In this document: one piece after another, positions 24,655 to 38,860 of the stretch | How the letters are laid out: every line of letters starts with the position of its first letter | Numbering within the stretch: the stretch's first letter is position 1 | Assembly (NCBI GenBank): GCA_051294375.1 | Contig: CM119263.1 | Coordinates: forward strand, 7,208,494 to 7,272,493 | DNA: 64,000 bases | Source: Paraspadella gotoi | Taxonomy: Eukaryota; Chaetognatha | Reading direction: 5' to 3' | Notes under the pieces: model-generated | Seen by the model: only the letters and a program-made list of their open reading frames with translations | Databases searched by the model: none | What the model was told of the DNA's origin: nothing | Made by a program: the position numbers and the translations under genes

Positions 24655-26189
24655 GACCTTGTGTGCAACGGACGGTAAACTGTTCACGGCATCGTCTTCC
24701 TCAATATGATAATTTCCGACAAGAGACGAAAGCACGTACATTTCACAGCATGCGCATTCCACATGAACTTTACGCGCACCAAAAAAAAAAGAGCTTTTTT
24801 TCTAATTCCTTAGTTTGCTCTCAGAGCTTCCGACGAAATTCCTCGAGGTCAGATGAGCAGAAAGACTTTTTAGTTGCGCCGCGAGTACTCGGGGAGCAAC
24901 TCTCTAAGTCACTTTTTGGTCGGTCGGTCCGTCGGTCCGTCGGTCTGTCCCACTTTCGTTAAAAATACATATAATTTGCCTGTAGTTGGTTGCTCACTTG
25001 TTAAGACAGAAAAAACCTCAATTCTAAGGGACTGCTAGTGCCGCCTTCAGGAATTCCTAGAACTATAAGGAATAAAAGACAGATTTTGATGCAGTGCTTG
25101 TCATAAATACACGGGCGAAGAAAGTTTTTTAGTCATTTCATGTCATGTCATGTGATATAATGTGATCAAAGGGAAATACGCGTGAAAATAAAATCACTGC
25201 GGCGCAACACATTGGAATCACCGTTCTTGTTTTTTCTACACAGCGACTTAAACTCCAATCATCTTTTTTTCGTCTTGATTTTTTTTCTTTCGCCTTTCAT
25301 CTCGTAAAACCTTGACCCGTCAGACTCTTGACTTTCCAATGTAAATAAGTTTCTCACTTCTTCTATAGATTTTTTTTTGTTGGTAAGATTCTTTTTTTTT
25401 GTTAAGTTAGTTCTTCTCCCTATTTATTTTTCTGTCGAACTGTAAACATTTTACAACGGCTTACCTATGTTATACTCCTGGCATCCAACTGATACTATTT
25501 GTGTCCCCAGTCTAATAAAGGCGTAAACCACTAAAAGAAAACCTTTAAAAGCGACTAAAAGAAAGATATCCGAGTGGTAATTAATTCTCATTCTTGATCT
25601 CTTCTTCCCTATCTCCTTCTCCTCTTCCCCTTCCCATTCCCCTTCCACCATCTTCTGCCGCGTCTCCTTCTCGCCGAGACGCGACGGTTTCCATGACGAC
25701 CCTCAAAATCCAAACTCAATCAGAAGAATCTTTCGACCTCTCTCCAACCGAAACCAGCTGCCTCCATCTTTTACTCGCTTTCTCTCTCTTTCACACTCTC
25801 TCTCCCTTTATTTTTTTTTCTCAATTTTCCTTTTTTTTTCTTTATATTTTCTTATTCTCCTTCTTATCTCTCTCTTTTCTTTTCTTTCTCCCATTTTTTT
25901 TTCTTTTCAGTTTTTATCTTTACCCCTTCTTTCTTTTCTTCCTTCCCATTCTCTTTACTATCCTTCCCTTTCTTCTTTTTTCTTTTCCTTCCTTTACATT
26001 ATCGGTCTCATTACTTTTTTTCTTACATTCTCATCTCATTTCCTCACTCTCAACTATCCAATAACTCACCACCATTCACAATCCCCTTAACTCCTTAACG
26101 CATCACAAATCCGTTTTCCCACCCTCACCTTTTCTCGCCTTACCCGAACTCGTTTCCATTTTAGTCTTAGATTTTTATGTCGGGAATGA

Positions 26190-26930
26190 ATCATTTCCTT
26201 TTTTCCCCGGGCGTTTGAGCGCCGGGCGACGGAGAGCGGGCTGCTGGGCGTGATCGCTGGGGGGTGTTAGTGATTGTGTGAGTGCGATATGTGGGTGTGA
26301 GATTGTGGGGAAATGTTGGAAGATATATAGCAGTGATCGAAGGGTTGAAGGGTGACGAAAGAGTGATCAAAAAGAGAGCAAGACAGTTGCTTCTAATCGC
26401 TTCTTTTTAAAAATTTAAATCATTTTTAAACAGTTTCTCTGAAATTCAAATTTAGTGAAAAAAATAGAGAGGGAGTGACCGAGAGAGACAGAGAGTGAGT
26501 TGCGATCCCCTATGGACGGATTCCATGAGACGTAAAGAGTCTAGGGGCCGAGAGATCAGGTGGTTCCATCAGGTGGTTCCATCCAGCGGCCGTCGACGGA
26601 GAATGACTCATTTTGATCGATTGAATCGTCCGGCGTCCGAGGGAACAGAGACGTCATCCCCGGCGCGGCGACGCGGCGGCGCGGCGGCGCTGACATAACC
26701 CTGACGTTACTGCGATTCCGATGCCGAGTTCGAAGCGGGAGGGCGGGTAGGGGGGGGAGGAAGGGGGAGGCTGAGCTGATCCGCAGGACGTCGAATTCCG
26801 CCCGAAAAAAAAGTGGGTCAAAGTAGGAAAGTAAATGTGGGCGTGGCTTTTACGCCTTTCTAATCTGACGAGGATTGAAAACCAAGGATCGCTAAAAACT
26901 CGGGGAGGGATCACTGAAGACTTACCCTAT
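26190..26930. promoter_or_regulatory. GC-rich island, possible promoter
   Basis: Contains CGG/GCG-rich DNA, a G-rich tract at about 26745-26770, a duplicated AGGTGGTTCCATC, and a CACCC/KLF-type GTGGGCGTGGC element at about 26838. A minus-strand GTAAGT donor lies near 26922. No initiation codon or exon can be chosen. The counterpart in copy 2 is about 37030-37880. Confidence 0.3.
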
Positions 26931-27305
26931 GTTTACCAGAGGATCACCGAAAAAAATTCACCAACGAAAGAGGAATCACAATCCTTTCACAAAATCATGA
27001 AGGAAGAACTGAAAAAAAATCACCAAAGAATCAAGATTCACATCGTATATAATAACCGTGAGAAATGTGAGAAGAGAAATGTGAGAAGAGACATAGAATT
27101 TTTCTCAATAACCTTTAACGACTTTTAAACGTTTGTTATAGTTACACTAATCTTTAAATTTCACATTGAAATAATGATTGAATACGGGTTCTAATTAACC
27201 TTTAAACAAAACATCTTTGAACATTTCATTAATGCTTGAATAAGGGTTTATATTAACCTAAAGAACCGGAAAATCTCCCATCGAGAAAAAAAAGTCGTTA
27301 TCCAG

Positions 27306-27362
27306 TTTGAAAAACAAAAGAGAGAAAAGAAAGGGGAAGAAAGAAAAAGAAAGAAAGAACGA

Positions 27363-27394
<32 letters not shown>

Positions 27395-27395
27395 A

Positions 27396-27427
<32 letters not shown>

Positions 27428-27476
27428 AGAAAGAAAAGAAAAGAAGAAAGAAAAAAGAAAGAAAGAAAGAAAGAAA

Positions 27477-27508
<32 letters not shown>
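27306..27508. repeat. (GAAA)n microsatellite
   Basis: About 200 bp of GAAA units with GAA interruptions. The copy 2 counterpart is 38345-38545. The Ser/Phe-rich minus-strand frames are artefacts. Confidence 0.95.
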
Positions 27509-27716
27509 GCAGCCGAGCGACCAAAAGCCCTCGGCTTAATTTCAGCCTCCGACAAACATATAAAAAAGCACGAGGAAAAAAATAATAAAAATAAAACATG
27601 AATAAAAAATTATCCCTCGTCTTTGTAGTTACCTCATTAGTCAATGAGGGGGGATGAAAAAAAAAACAAGCGCGCGTAATTCATATGAAGGGAAAAAAAT
27701 TATGCAAATTCACCAA

Positions 27717-27780
<64 letters not shown>
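27717..27780. repeat. (CT)n microsatellite
   Basis: About 60 bp of CT dinucleotides. The copy 2 counterpart is at about 38765-38855. Confidence 0.9.
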
Positions 27781-27782
<2 letters not shown>

Positions 27783-28172
27783 GTTCAGCACAACTTACCT
27801 TTTCGTCTCTTACAGCAAATCATATAAAGTCAATCACCGAATCGTATCCTGCTTAAATCTTATCATAATTCAGGTTTTTATCATTATAATTATCAAGGCG
27901 ACAAATAATGAGTGTTGCACAGTTGCATGTTACGCGACTGCCCCGGGAAAAATGCTTAATCTTGCAAAATGACCGAGCAGTAAATGGTAAATGTGGCGTA
28001 ATGGCCGCGCGTTAAAAGCTCTTGGTGGCACAATGGCTGCGCGATATATATTCCAGGCTGACCAATAATAATAAACGCTCCATCTCTCCTTCCATCTTTC
28101 GGAGAGGTTTCATTAAGCCTTTATCTTTCATACTTTTAGTTACTGTGACTGAAAGAAAATTTAAATGTGTGT

Positions 28173-28212
<40 letters not shown>

Positions 28213-28219
28213 CGCATAT

Positions 28220-28480
28220 TCTCAAATCTCGACGTCTGGAGAGGAAGCGGCGTCCTCTTTGTGCGCCAACGCGACACCTGGGCAAAAGGCGCGCGCGTCT
28301 TCGATTCTGAGACAGCGGCGGCGGCGGCGGCGGCGACGTCGGCGGCGGTGGCGGTGGCGGCGGCGGTGGCGAACGCAGCGCGCGTGCGTTATAACGAGTA
28401 AACATCTCCGGGCGGGGCCATTCTATTCCGCATAAAGGATACCCCGGGGAATCCGTAGAGTCGGCCGAGCGCCACGACCC
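28220..28480. promoter_or_regulatory. CpG and GGC-rich island with a GC box
   Basis: A (GGC)n block at about 28310-28375 is followed by a perfect SP1/KLF-type GGGCGGGGCC near 28412. The sequence around it is CpG-dense. This may be a promoter, but no exon follows that I can support. The copy 2 counterpart is about 39400-39690. Confidence 0.3.
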
Positions 28481-28763
28481 CCCCTCACCCGTTTTTGGTT
28501 CACCATCGACCCATTCACAGAAAATTCATGCCTTATCCCCTTTACATTCTTCGTTACTACTTACCCGACGCACTCACCCATTCTGGCCCCATCCTCCATG
28601 CTCCCTACCTCGATTTTCTTTGGCGAGGAATCAAGACTTTTTTTNNNNNNNNNNNNNNNNNNNNNNNNNTTTCTCTCTCTCTCTTCTCGCTGTGGCAGCG
28701 TGGGACAGATAGGAAAGAGAGGGGGGAAATAGAGAGGAGGAGAGAAAGATAAGGAGAGAAGGG

Positions 28764-30780
28764 ATTTATGAAAAGGAAAGAAGAATGGGGAAGGAGAAGA
28801 AGGAAAGAAAGAGGATGGAGAAGGAAGTAGAGAAGATTGAAAAGAGGTTGATTTTAAAGTGAAGGGAGTTAAAAATAAAGTTATTCGAGTAATGCATATA
28901 TAATATTACAATTAGTCTATAGTAATGGTATAGCATAATACGGGAAAAACAACAGGGGGAAAAAACTTGAAAAAGAACGATTTAGATATTAAAGCTATGG
29001 CTTTTTGGTCTCAGCGATGTCTCAACGCTGTTTAAAAAATAAATAATATGAATTCAATAGAAAGTAGTTAAAATATAATGTATAAAGAGACAATATTCCG
29101 AGTTAGTAAGAGAAAACCTTCTGGTTCGTGGTTTGCTCGGTTTACTCTTCCAAGTTCCGTGGACGCTTTCCCTAGAACGTGCCGCGAACCTCCATATCCT
29201 TCCTCCAATTTGGAGTCCCACTTTCCTTCTTCTATTTCCCTTCCTATTTTCGTTCTCTCTTTCCCATCCTCCTTCCTTTCCTCTCTTATCGTCCCGCCAA
29301 TAAACACCTCCACGATAATTTAGCTCCTCAAATCCTGGAATCTAGTGACTTGTTGAAAGGGAGAACTTCGAAAATCCCAATGTCACTGTTGAAAGCTAAA
29401 ATTAAAGGACAAAGTTTTAAACTAATTAAGTTACAAACTTCGTAAGTTATATGTAACGAATAAAACCTTATTACTTAATCCGAAATGTTTTTTATTCATT
29501 TGAATATCCTTATTTTATTAATAAGTCTCTTCGTCAGTTAATGATAATTGTAAAAATATTCATTACATAACATATTATTTGTTTATTCGATTTTTAAAAG
29601 CCGACAAAGCTTTGATATCCCGCTTAAGCAACAGCCGTGCCTGCAGGTTTTTGTTACACCTGGTTGCCAAAAAAAAAATATTGCTGGGGAAGGAGAAGAA
29701 GGAAAGGAAAGAAGGATGGAGAAGAAGGAGAAGATGAAAAGAGGTTGATTTTAAAGTGAAGGGAGTTAAAAATAAAGTTATTCGAGTAATAATATTATAA
29801 TATTACAATTAGTCGTATAGTAAGGTATAGTCATAATACGGGAAAAAAACAGGGGGAAAAAAACTTGAAAAATGAACGTTTAGATTATTAAAGCCTATGG
29901 CTTTTTGGTCGTCAGCGAGTCTCAACGCTTTAAAAAATATAATAATATGAATTCAATAAGAAAAGTAGTTAAAAGATAATGTATAAAGAGACAATAATTC
30001 CGANNNNNNNNNNNNNNNNNNNNNNNNNNNNTTGAAAAATGAACGTTTAGATTATTAAAGCCTATGGCTTTGTGGTCGTCAGCGAGTCTCAACGCTTAAA
30101 ACAATATAATAATATGAATTCAATAAGAAAAGTAGTTAGAATATAATGTATAAAGAGACAATAATTCCGAATTCAGTAAAGAAAAACCTTCTGGTCGTGG
30201 TTTGCCTCGGTTTACTCTTCCAATTCCCTCGACGCTTCCCCTCGCAACGTGCCGCGAACCTTCCATCNNNNNNNNNNNNNNNNNNNNNNNNNNNNNNNNN
30301 NNNNNNNNNNNNNNNNNNNNNNNNNNNNNNNNNNNNNNNNNNNNNNNNNNNNNNNNNNNNNNNNNNNNNNNNNNNNNNNNNNNNNNNNTCTTATCGTCCC
30401 GCCAATAAACACCTCCACGATAAATTTAGCTCCTCAAATCTGGATCTAGTGACTGTTGAAAGGGAGAACTTTCGAAAATCCCAATGTCACTGTTGAAAGT
30501 AAAATTAAAGGACAAGTTTAAACTAATTAAGTTACAAACTCGTAAGTTATATTGTAACGAATGAAAACCCTATTACTGAATCAGAAATGTTTTTTTTTAT
30601 TTTGAATATCCTTATTTTATTAATAAGTTCTTCGTCAGTTTAATGATAATTGTAAAAATATTCATTACATAACTATTTTTTTTTTTAGATTTTAGAAAGT
30701 CGACTAAGCTTGATATCCCGCTAAGCAACAGCCGTGCCTGAGGTTTTTGTTACACCTGGTTGCCAAAAAAAAATATTGCT
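28764..30780 (+). repeat. 0.9-kb segment repeated inside copy 1
   Basis: 28770-29680 is followed directly by a second copy of itself. It starts at 29681, is interrupted by gaps at 30004-30031 and 30268-30388, and resumes to about 30767. Both ends run into the same TTGCCAAAAAAAAATATTGC junction (29665 and 30757). Copy 2 of the 10-kb segment (39960-40930) has only one version. The doubling is therefore local to copy 1 and adjoins gaps, which points to an assembly artefact. Confidence 0.8.
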
Positions 30781-31315
30781 CCATTTACTGTTACACCCCG
30801 GTGTGCGAAACGCCGTTTTCCACCTTCGTTCACGACCGCCAGGGAATTCGGTCTCAATCTCAGAAAAAAAAAGTATATTTTTGTTGGGCAGAGATCCCAA
30901 ACGCGACGGCTGCTGCGGGCCTGGCGCTGCGGGTCGGGCGCTGCGGGCCAGGCGCTGCCCGGCTGGCGATGCCGTACTGGGGCACTCCTTTATTTATATT
31001 TTCTCTCTCAACAAAAAAAGAGGAAAAGTTTAAAGACGCGGCGCCATTGGAAAATTAAATATTTATTGCTTATTTTACTAATTGCTATATACATTCAATA
31101 CAAATATATTTCAACCAACGGGTAAAGATTTAAAGGAAAAATTTTAAATTTTTTTAGGCAAACAAAGTAAAATCTGATTTTTTGACTCTCTGACCATTTT
31201 ACAATAATTTATAAATTTTATAGATAAATAACAATCTAAAGTGATGTGTCACCGCATCTTGTAAATAAATTTTCCCTATTTTCTTTCTCCNNNNNNNNNN
31301 NNNNNNNNNNNNNNN

Positions 31316-34300
31316 AAAAAAAAAGAAAAAAAAAGGAAAAAAAAAAAGAAAAAAAAAACAAAAAGGAAAAAAAGGGAAGAAAAAAAAAGAAAAAAAAAAA
31401 AGAAAGAAAAGAATGAAGAAAAGAAAATTTAAAAAAAAATGAGGGAAAATTATAAAAATTATAAAAATATAAAGAAAGATATAATATAAATAAACACAGA
31501 AAGAAATAAAGAACTTCAAAAACTCTTTAAAGATTTTTGTTGCGAAAAATGCAGAGTTCAAAAAGCTAATCCAGCCAAAAAAACCGTTTGTTCAAGTGTA
31601 AGACTGACAAAGAAATAAGCATTTTCTGCTTTCCGACTGGACACGACACGACCGACGACGACGACACGATAGCATGCATCATGATTTGATGAACGGATGA
31701 TGATGCATGATTGATTAGGATGAATCGGATGATGATGATGATTGATAACCATCACCGAAGAAAGACAACAGAATGACGGATACTAGATGGCGACCCTTTA
31801 TCAAGTTAGTAGTAGTAGTCCAGTAGTCTAGTAAGTTAGTCAGTAGTAGTAGTTAGTAGTAGTAAGTGTAATTAGTAAGTAGTAGTTAGGGTTTTAGTAG
31901 TGATAGTAGTTAGGTAGTAGTATAGTAGTAGTAGTAATATAGTATTGTAGTAATTAACATAGTATTACTAGGGGAATTTTTAAAAAAAATTATCTTATCG
32001 AGCTAAGATTGCTCTGAGGCTTTGCGCTCGAAAGATTCGCCGAGAAGCTCGAGAGACAATCCTAGAAATGAAAGAGAGAAAGCGATGGGCCATATCAACG
32101 TTCAATAATTTTGCAGAAGTTTTGAGCAATGGATATTTTCTTAATTAAAAAACTAATTGACGTAATTGAATTTTATATAAAAACCAAAGTTTTAGGTATT
32201 TTCATTATGGAAAGTTATTTAGGCTATTTATTAGAAGTTCCAAACTCAAACAAATGTATATACTTATTTAATTCAAATAGTTAAAACATATTTGATTAAG
32301 TTTCATTCAATCAGGTAAGTCAAATTTATTAATAAAGACTTAACCCGACCGACGAAAAGTGAGATCAGCGCCAGTGCGACGAAAAGACCCAAAACGCTTT
32401 CTCTTTTCTCTTATTCGTTGGTCAGCGATCGGAGTGGCCCCTCCAAGACCGAGCCTTAACAGCTTTGCTCTTTAACAGGGGAAAGGCCGGTGAAAGGAAA
32501 AAAGAGACAGTAATAAAATTTACGCAGAGAGAGAAGAGAGAGGAGAGAAGAGACGAGAGAGTGCGAAGCGAGAAGAGAGGAGATGAGAGAGAGAGAGGTA
32601 AGAGAAGAGAGGAGAGAGAGAGAGAGACGAGCAGAGAGACGAGACCGAGAATTTCTCTGTCGTTCCAAACTAAAAAATACGTAGAGTTAGTTTATTTTTG
32701 TAATCTTGCCGGTAATATTTATATATTTTAGAATTTATTAACTAATATTCAAACTTACATACTTCCTAGATAAAAATTGTCGCCTTCTTTAAAAATTAAT
32801 TAAACTAAAACAATAAACAACTCGAACATACATGGCCGAAGTTTCACTTCGCTTTCCTACCTAATTTCCTCTCACTTTTTTTCTTCCTTTTTTTTTTTTC
32901 TCTTCCTTTCACTTCCCTTGTTTTTTCCTTCTCGTCGACATTTCCCTTTTCCCCCTTTGTGGCTGCTTTTGTTGGTCTCTCCGCCCCGAGAATTCCTCGC
33001 GAATATTTCCCCCGGCGATCTTCGGAGCGCTAACAAATTGCCGGCGCTCTTAATCACCTGCTTTGACGACGGACGACGACGACGACACCCAAAACAACGA
33101 CGACGGCGTTTTCCCGCTCTAAACATTAAGGTCGCGCCGTCGGGTCTTCTTCCTCACCACTTGTTTTAAACCTTCACCCTCTTAATCTTTTACTGACCTT
33201 ACATTTTTTTTTTTTATTCCTTTCCACTTTTTTTTTCCTTAAACAATATTCTTTGCGCCAGTCTTTTTATTTTGTTCCAACCTTGCATCTCAAGCAATTC
33301 CACCTCCAGCTTAAACAAAACTTACCAGAAACAGACCCGCAAATCACTCAACGACTTTCAATCTTTCACGCTTTTAAAAACTCAGATATTTTCTCGGCGA
33401 AAAATTTTTAACCTCCTCGCAAAAATTAAACTACATTAAAACAATGCGGCCCTAACCTTAGTGTTAATAATCTTTTTTTAGCCGGGTTTTAAAATTTGAA
33501 TTAAATAGTTACGTAAACGAAAATATAGTAGAATTTCATCACTGTCCAGTGTCCAGTTTGTCCATTATCCCCGCATTTCGCCATCGACCAACCACGTTAA
33601 ACAACCAAAACGCAAAACGTTAATAATAACCTACTAGAGTCGTATCGACGCAAATCCGAAAAAAAAGGCAAATTTTGCTTTCAAAGCTTTTTCCTCAAGC
33701 TTTATAAATAGAAAATTATTGCCAGTTCTCCTCTCCCCCCCCCCCAGCTTTATATAAAATGAATAAAACAACCCGGTTACTTTTTTAGGCCCGGAAAAAG
33801 TTGCCGAGCTTCTTAATGGGTTTTAAATCCCGAAACCTATTTTTGTGAAAATTTCTTCACAAATGAAAACTATTTGAAAAAATTAAAAGCTACAATCTCT
33901 TTTTTTTCCTTTTCTAACCATTTTGTGCTAATATTGATCGGGTGCCAAAAGAGAAAACACTTGCAGCAATAATAGTTGCTTGTGTTATAGTTGTTTTTTC
34001 TATTGCGAGCATTTTTTTTTTTTTCAGTCCTAATTGAAGCCCTGATCCAAATAATAAAAGATCAAGAATTTATTTTGGATTACAAGAAAGGCCATGTTAT
34101 TTGATAAAGGCTTTCAATAACAAAATTTTTCGTTTCTTTTTCGTCTTCCCACTTTTCTCGCACGCCCTCTTTTCCTTCCTCTACATTTCTCCTTTTCTAT
34201 TCGCATTTCAACTTTTGGCTTAACACCTGTATTCCTTCCCGTAATCCGCGGCTGTTCGCTCGACTCCCCTCAGTGACGATTCCCTTCACTCTTCCTACTC

Positions 34301-37300
34301 AAAATATTTTATATTTTAAAACTCATCTGAAAAAAACGTTCTTCCGCGAGATTGACAAGATGAGAACATTTTTTGGCTGGGGATCCCTTCACTCGTCGGC
34401 TACAGTTTTCTTCTCGCAGGCCGTTTTCTTTCTCTGGAAAAAGATAGATAAGGGTGGGGGCGTGGGTCGGCTTTTTTTTTGATGCATGAGTCGGAAATCG
34501 AGTTTAAATATTTATTATATTTTCTTGGTCGGAATCTCTCCTCTCTCTCCTCGGTGGTTCCGACGGGGCGTTCTTGCCAACAACCGAAGAGACAAAAATT
34601 GTTCGAGGGGGGAGAAACTGAGAACGTTCCGAATTGGAAGAGAAGACGGCAAGCTGACGACACAGAAAAAAACAAGCGACAACGAGAGCAGGAAATAAGA
34701 TAAATATATTCGATATTAAAAAATAATGCAATGTAATGTATGTACTTCACACTGACACACTGACACTTTTGAGGCAAATCTGACCGAGAAGGTTTTGTGG
34801 GCCTTTCACTTTTAGGATTTATTATAAATTGGTACAACCCAATATAACCAATATAACCAATATAATATAATTTTTAGAGATTTCTATATCTTGTATGATA
34901 TGATACTAATTTAATATTCTAATTATTTATATATTTTAGAGTGGATTTTATATTCTTTTTGAACGTTATTTCAGAAACCCTAACGTTTTTTTCGCCGAAA
35001 TTGTTTCTCTTTACGTGAATCGCATTTATGCGATATAAATTGTAACAACCTTATGTATCGGTTATAATTGAAATGTTAAGAAACCTTTTTTTTTTCTTCA
35101 CGGACACAATTAAAAATTAATGATTGTGTCATTGCCAAAAAACTGCCAATTCGGATTTAATTTAAAAAATTGGAATTATTTATGTATTGTACTGTAGCAG
35201 GTCGGCACCGATGGCGACGGGGTTTCATCAGGAGTTTCCGCGCCCTGCTGATTCACACAAGAAAGGGGCGACGAGGCACTCATAACCCAACGTGTAGTGG
35301 CGGACTACAGCTCGCCCTCTGAAGTTCGGGACCTTGTGGTGAACGGACGGTAAACTGTTCTGCGGCATCGTTCTTATTCCACAAGTATGAGTAATTTATT
35401 GGTAATTTCCGACGAAGAGACGAAAGCACGTACATTTCAGCAGCATGATGCGCACTGTTCCCACATTTAGAATTTACGCGCACCACAAAAAAAAAGAGCT
35501 TTTTTTCTATTCCTTAGTTTGCTCTCAGAGCTTCGCGACGAAAAATCCTCCGAGGTCAGATGACCAGAAAGACTTTTTAGTTTGCGCCGCGAGTACTCGG
35601 GGAGCAAACTCTCTAGTCACTTTTTGGATCGGTCGTCCGTCGGGTACGTCCACGGTCTGTCCGCACTTGTCGTTAAAAGATACATTATTAATTTGCCTTT
35701 GTAGTGGGTTGCTCACTTGTTAAGACAGACCAAAACCTTCAATTCTGAAGGGGACCTGCTAGTGCCGCCTTCAGGAATTCCTAGAACTATAAGAGAAATA
35801 ACAAAGACAGATTTGATGCAGTGCTTTGTCATAAATACACGGGCGAATAAAGGTTGTTTAGTCATTTCCATGTCATGTCATTGTAATGTGGATATAATGA
35901 TTGATTCAAAGGAAATATTAAATACGCGTGAAAATAAAGTCAACTGGCGCGCCCGCACACACATTGGAATAATCGTTCCTTGTTTTTTTCCTCTGACACA
36001 GCGACTTTAAACTCCAATCATCTTATTTTCGTCTTGATTTTTCTTCGCCTTTCATCTCGTTAAAAACCTTGACCGTCAGACTACTTGACTTTCCAATGTA
36101 AATAAGTTTCTCACTTCTTCATAGAATATTTTTTTTTTTGGATAAGATTTCTTTTTTTTTTGTTTAAGTTAGTTCTTCATTCCTAATTTATTTTCTCACG
36201 CACTGTAAACATTTACAACGGCCCCTTTACTTATGTTTATACTTCCTGGCATCCAAACTGATACCTATTTTGTGTCCCAGTTCTAATAAAGCGCAAACCA
36301 CTAAAAGAAAACCTTTAAAAGCGACTAAAAGAAAAGATATCCGAGAGTGGTAAATTAATTCTCATTCTTGAATCTCTTCTGAGTGGTAATTAATTCTCAT
36401 CCTTGATCTCTTCTTCCCTCTTCTCCTTCTCCTCTTCCCTTCCATATTCTCCCCTTCCACCGTAATCTTCTGCCGCGTCTCTTCTCGCGATACGCGACGG
36501 TCTTCCCTGAGCGACCCCTCAAAATCCCCCAAACTCAATCAGAAGAAATCTTTCGACCTCTCAAATCCAACCGAAACCAGCTGCCTCCTTCTTTTTACTC
36601 GCTTGTCTCTCCTCTTTTCACACTCTCTCTCCCCTTTATTTTTTTTCTCAATTTTCCTTTTTTTTTCTTTATTTTTTTATTCTCGCTTCTTATCTCTCTC
36701 TTTTCTTTTTCTTTCCCCATTTTTTTTTATTTTCATTTTTATCTTGTACCCCTTCTTTCTTTTCTCCTCCCTTCTCTTTACCTATTTCCTTCCCTTTCTT
36801 TTTTTCTTTCCTTCCTTTACATTTATCTGTCTCATTTTACTTCTTTTCCTCTACATTTTCTCATCTCATTTCCTCACTCTCAATACTATCCAATAACTCA
36901 CCACCATTCAAATCCCCTATAACTCTTAACTGCTATCACAAAATCCGTTTTCCCACCCTCACTTTTTCTCGCCTTACCCGAACTCGTTTCCATTTAGCGT
37001 CTTAGAATTTATATGTCGGGGAATGAAAAATCATTTCCTTTTTTCCCCGGGCGTTTTGAGCGCGGGCGACGGAGAAAGAGAGGGCTGCTGGGGCGTGATC
37101 GCGGGCAGTGGGGGTGTTAGTGATTGTGTCGAGTGCGATATTGTGGGGATGTGAGATTTGTGAGGGATGTTGGACGATATATATAGCATGTGGATCGAAA
37201 AGGGTTGAGGTTTGGCGAAAGAGTTGATCGAAAAGAGAGCAAGACAGTTGTGCTTCTAATCGCTTTTTTTCAAAAAATTCAAAATCATTTTTAAACAGTT

Positions 37301-38829
37301 TTCTTTTCTGAAATCAAAATTGTGAAAAAAAAAATAAGAGACGGGACGTGAGTGCCGAGAGAGACAGAGAGAGTTGCGATCCCCTATGGACGGATTCCAT
37401 GAGACTGTTAAAGGAGTCTCGGGGCCGAGAGATTCAGGGTCGGTTCCATTCAAGTGGTTCCATCCAGCTGCTCGTCGACGGAGAATGACTCATTTTGATC
37501 GTTGCTAATCGTCCGAGCGTTCCCGAAGGGGAACAGAGACGTCATCATCCCCGGCCGCGGCCGACGCGGCGTGCCGCGGCTGCGGCGCTGACATAACCCG
37601 ACGTGTTACTGCCGATTCCGATGCCCGAGTTCGAAGCGGGGAGAGGGCAGGTAGGGGGGGCGGGAGAAGGGAGGCTAGCCTGAATCCGCAGGGACGTGAA
37701 TTCCGCCAAAAAAAAGTGGCGGGTTCAATAGTAGGGAAATAAATGTGGGCGTTTGGCTTTTTACGCCCTTTCTAATCTGACGAGGATTTGAAAACCAAGG
37801 ATCGCTAAAAACTCCGCGGGGGGAGGGAGGGGGGGGAAAATTTTCCAAACTTTGACAAAAGAAGACTTACCGCTGATCGTCTTACCAGGAGACTCACCGA
37901 AAATAAAATCACCAACCCCCGAAAAAAGGGGAATCACAGATCCATTCACAAAATCTATGAAGAAGAGAACTGAAAAAAAAAATCACCAAAGAATCAAGAT
38001 TCCAAACATTCTCGTAATATTAATAACCGCTGAAGAAATTGTGAGAAGAGAAATGTGGAGAGGAGGACATAGCATTTTTCTCCAACAATAAAACCTTTTT
38101 ACGACTTTTAAAATTTATTTTTTTTTTCTTTAAACTTTTGTATATAGTTTACACTGAATCTATCTTAAATTCACATTGAAATTTTAATGATTGAATACGG
38201 GGTTTCTAATTAACCTTATAAACAAAACATCTGACTGTTGAACATTTCATTAATGTTGGAAAATAAGGGTTTAGTATATTAACCACTAAAAACCGGGAAA
38301 ATCTAACCCATCGAGAAAAAAAGTTACGTTATCCATTTTGAAAAACAAAAGAGAGAAAAAGAAAGGGGAAGAAAAGAAAAAGAAAGAAAGAAAAGAAAGA
38401 AAGATAGAGAAGAAAGAAAAAGAAAAAAGAAAGAAAGACAAGAAAGAAAGAAAGAAAGAAAGAAAGAAATAACAAGAACACGAAAGAAAGAAAGAGAAGA
38501 AAGAAAGAAAAAAGAAAAGAAAGAAAGAAAAGAAAGGAAAGACAGACACCGAGCGACCAAAGACGCCCTCGGCTATCTCAGCCGTCCAGCAGAACATATA
38601 AAAAAGCCACGAGGAAAAAACAATAATAAAAATAAAACATGAATAAAAAATTATCCCTCGTGCTTTGTAGTTACCTCATTGACGTCAATGAGGCGATGTA
38701 AAAAAAAAAACAGAGCATGCGCGCTAATCATATGAAGGAAAAAAAATTATGCAAAATTGCGCCAATCTCTTTCTCTTACTCGGCTCTCTCTTCTTCTCTC
38801 TCTCTCGTTCTCTCTCTCATCTCCTCTCG

Positions 38830-38860
<31 letters not shown>

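Larger units (their letters stand above)
21195..31290 (+). repeat. 10-kb tandem segment, copy 1 (accurate copy)
   Basis: This segment recurs in the same orientation and order at 31316-41463. Anchors: the frame beginning at 21421 matches 31439; the TGAGTCGGAAATCGAGTTTA block at about 24021 matches 34488; the GATCCCCTATGGACGG block at 26506 matches 37378; the ATTTATGAAAAGG block at 28764 matches 39960; and the right end (TTTTCTTTCTCC) stops exactly at the 25-N gap where copy 2 reads through. Copy 1 alone carries an extra internal duplication at 29681-30767. No protein-coding exon is convincing anywhere in it. Confidence 0.9.

Noticed and set aside
24663-24962. 99-codon plus-strand frame in copy 1
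   Set aside because: The matching DNA in copy 2 does not preserve the frame, the C-terminus is a GGTC repeat translation, and no splice signals flank it.
28136-28405. Pro-rich or Ala-rich frames over the (GGC)n block
   Set aside because: All frames of a GGC repeat are open. Copy 2 shifts frame repeatedly, and there is no start or splice support.
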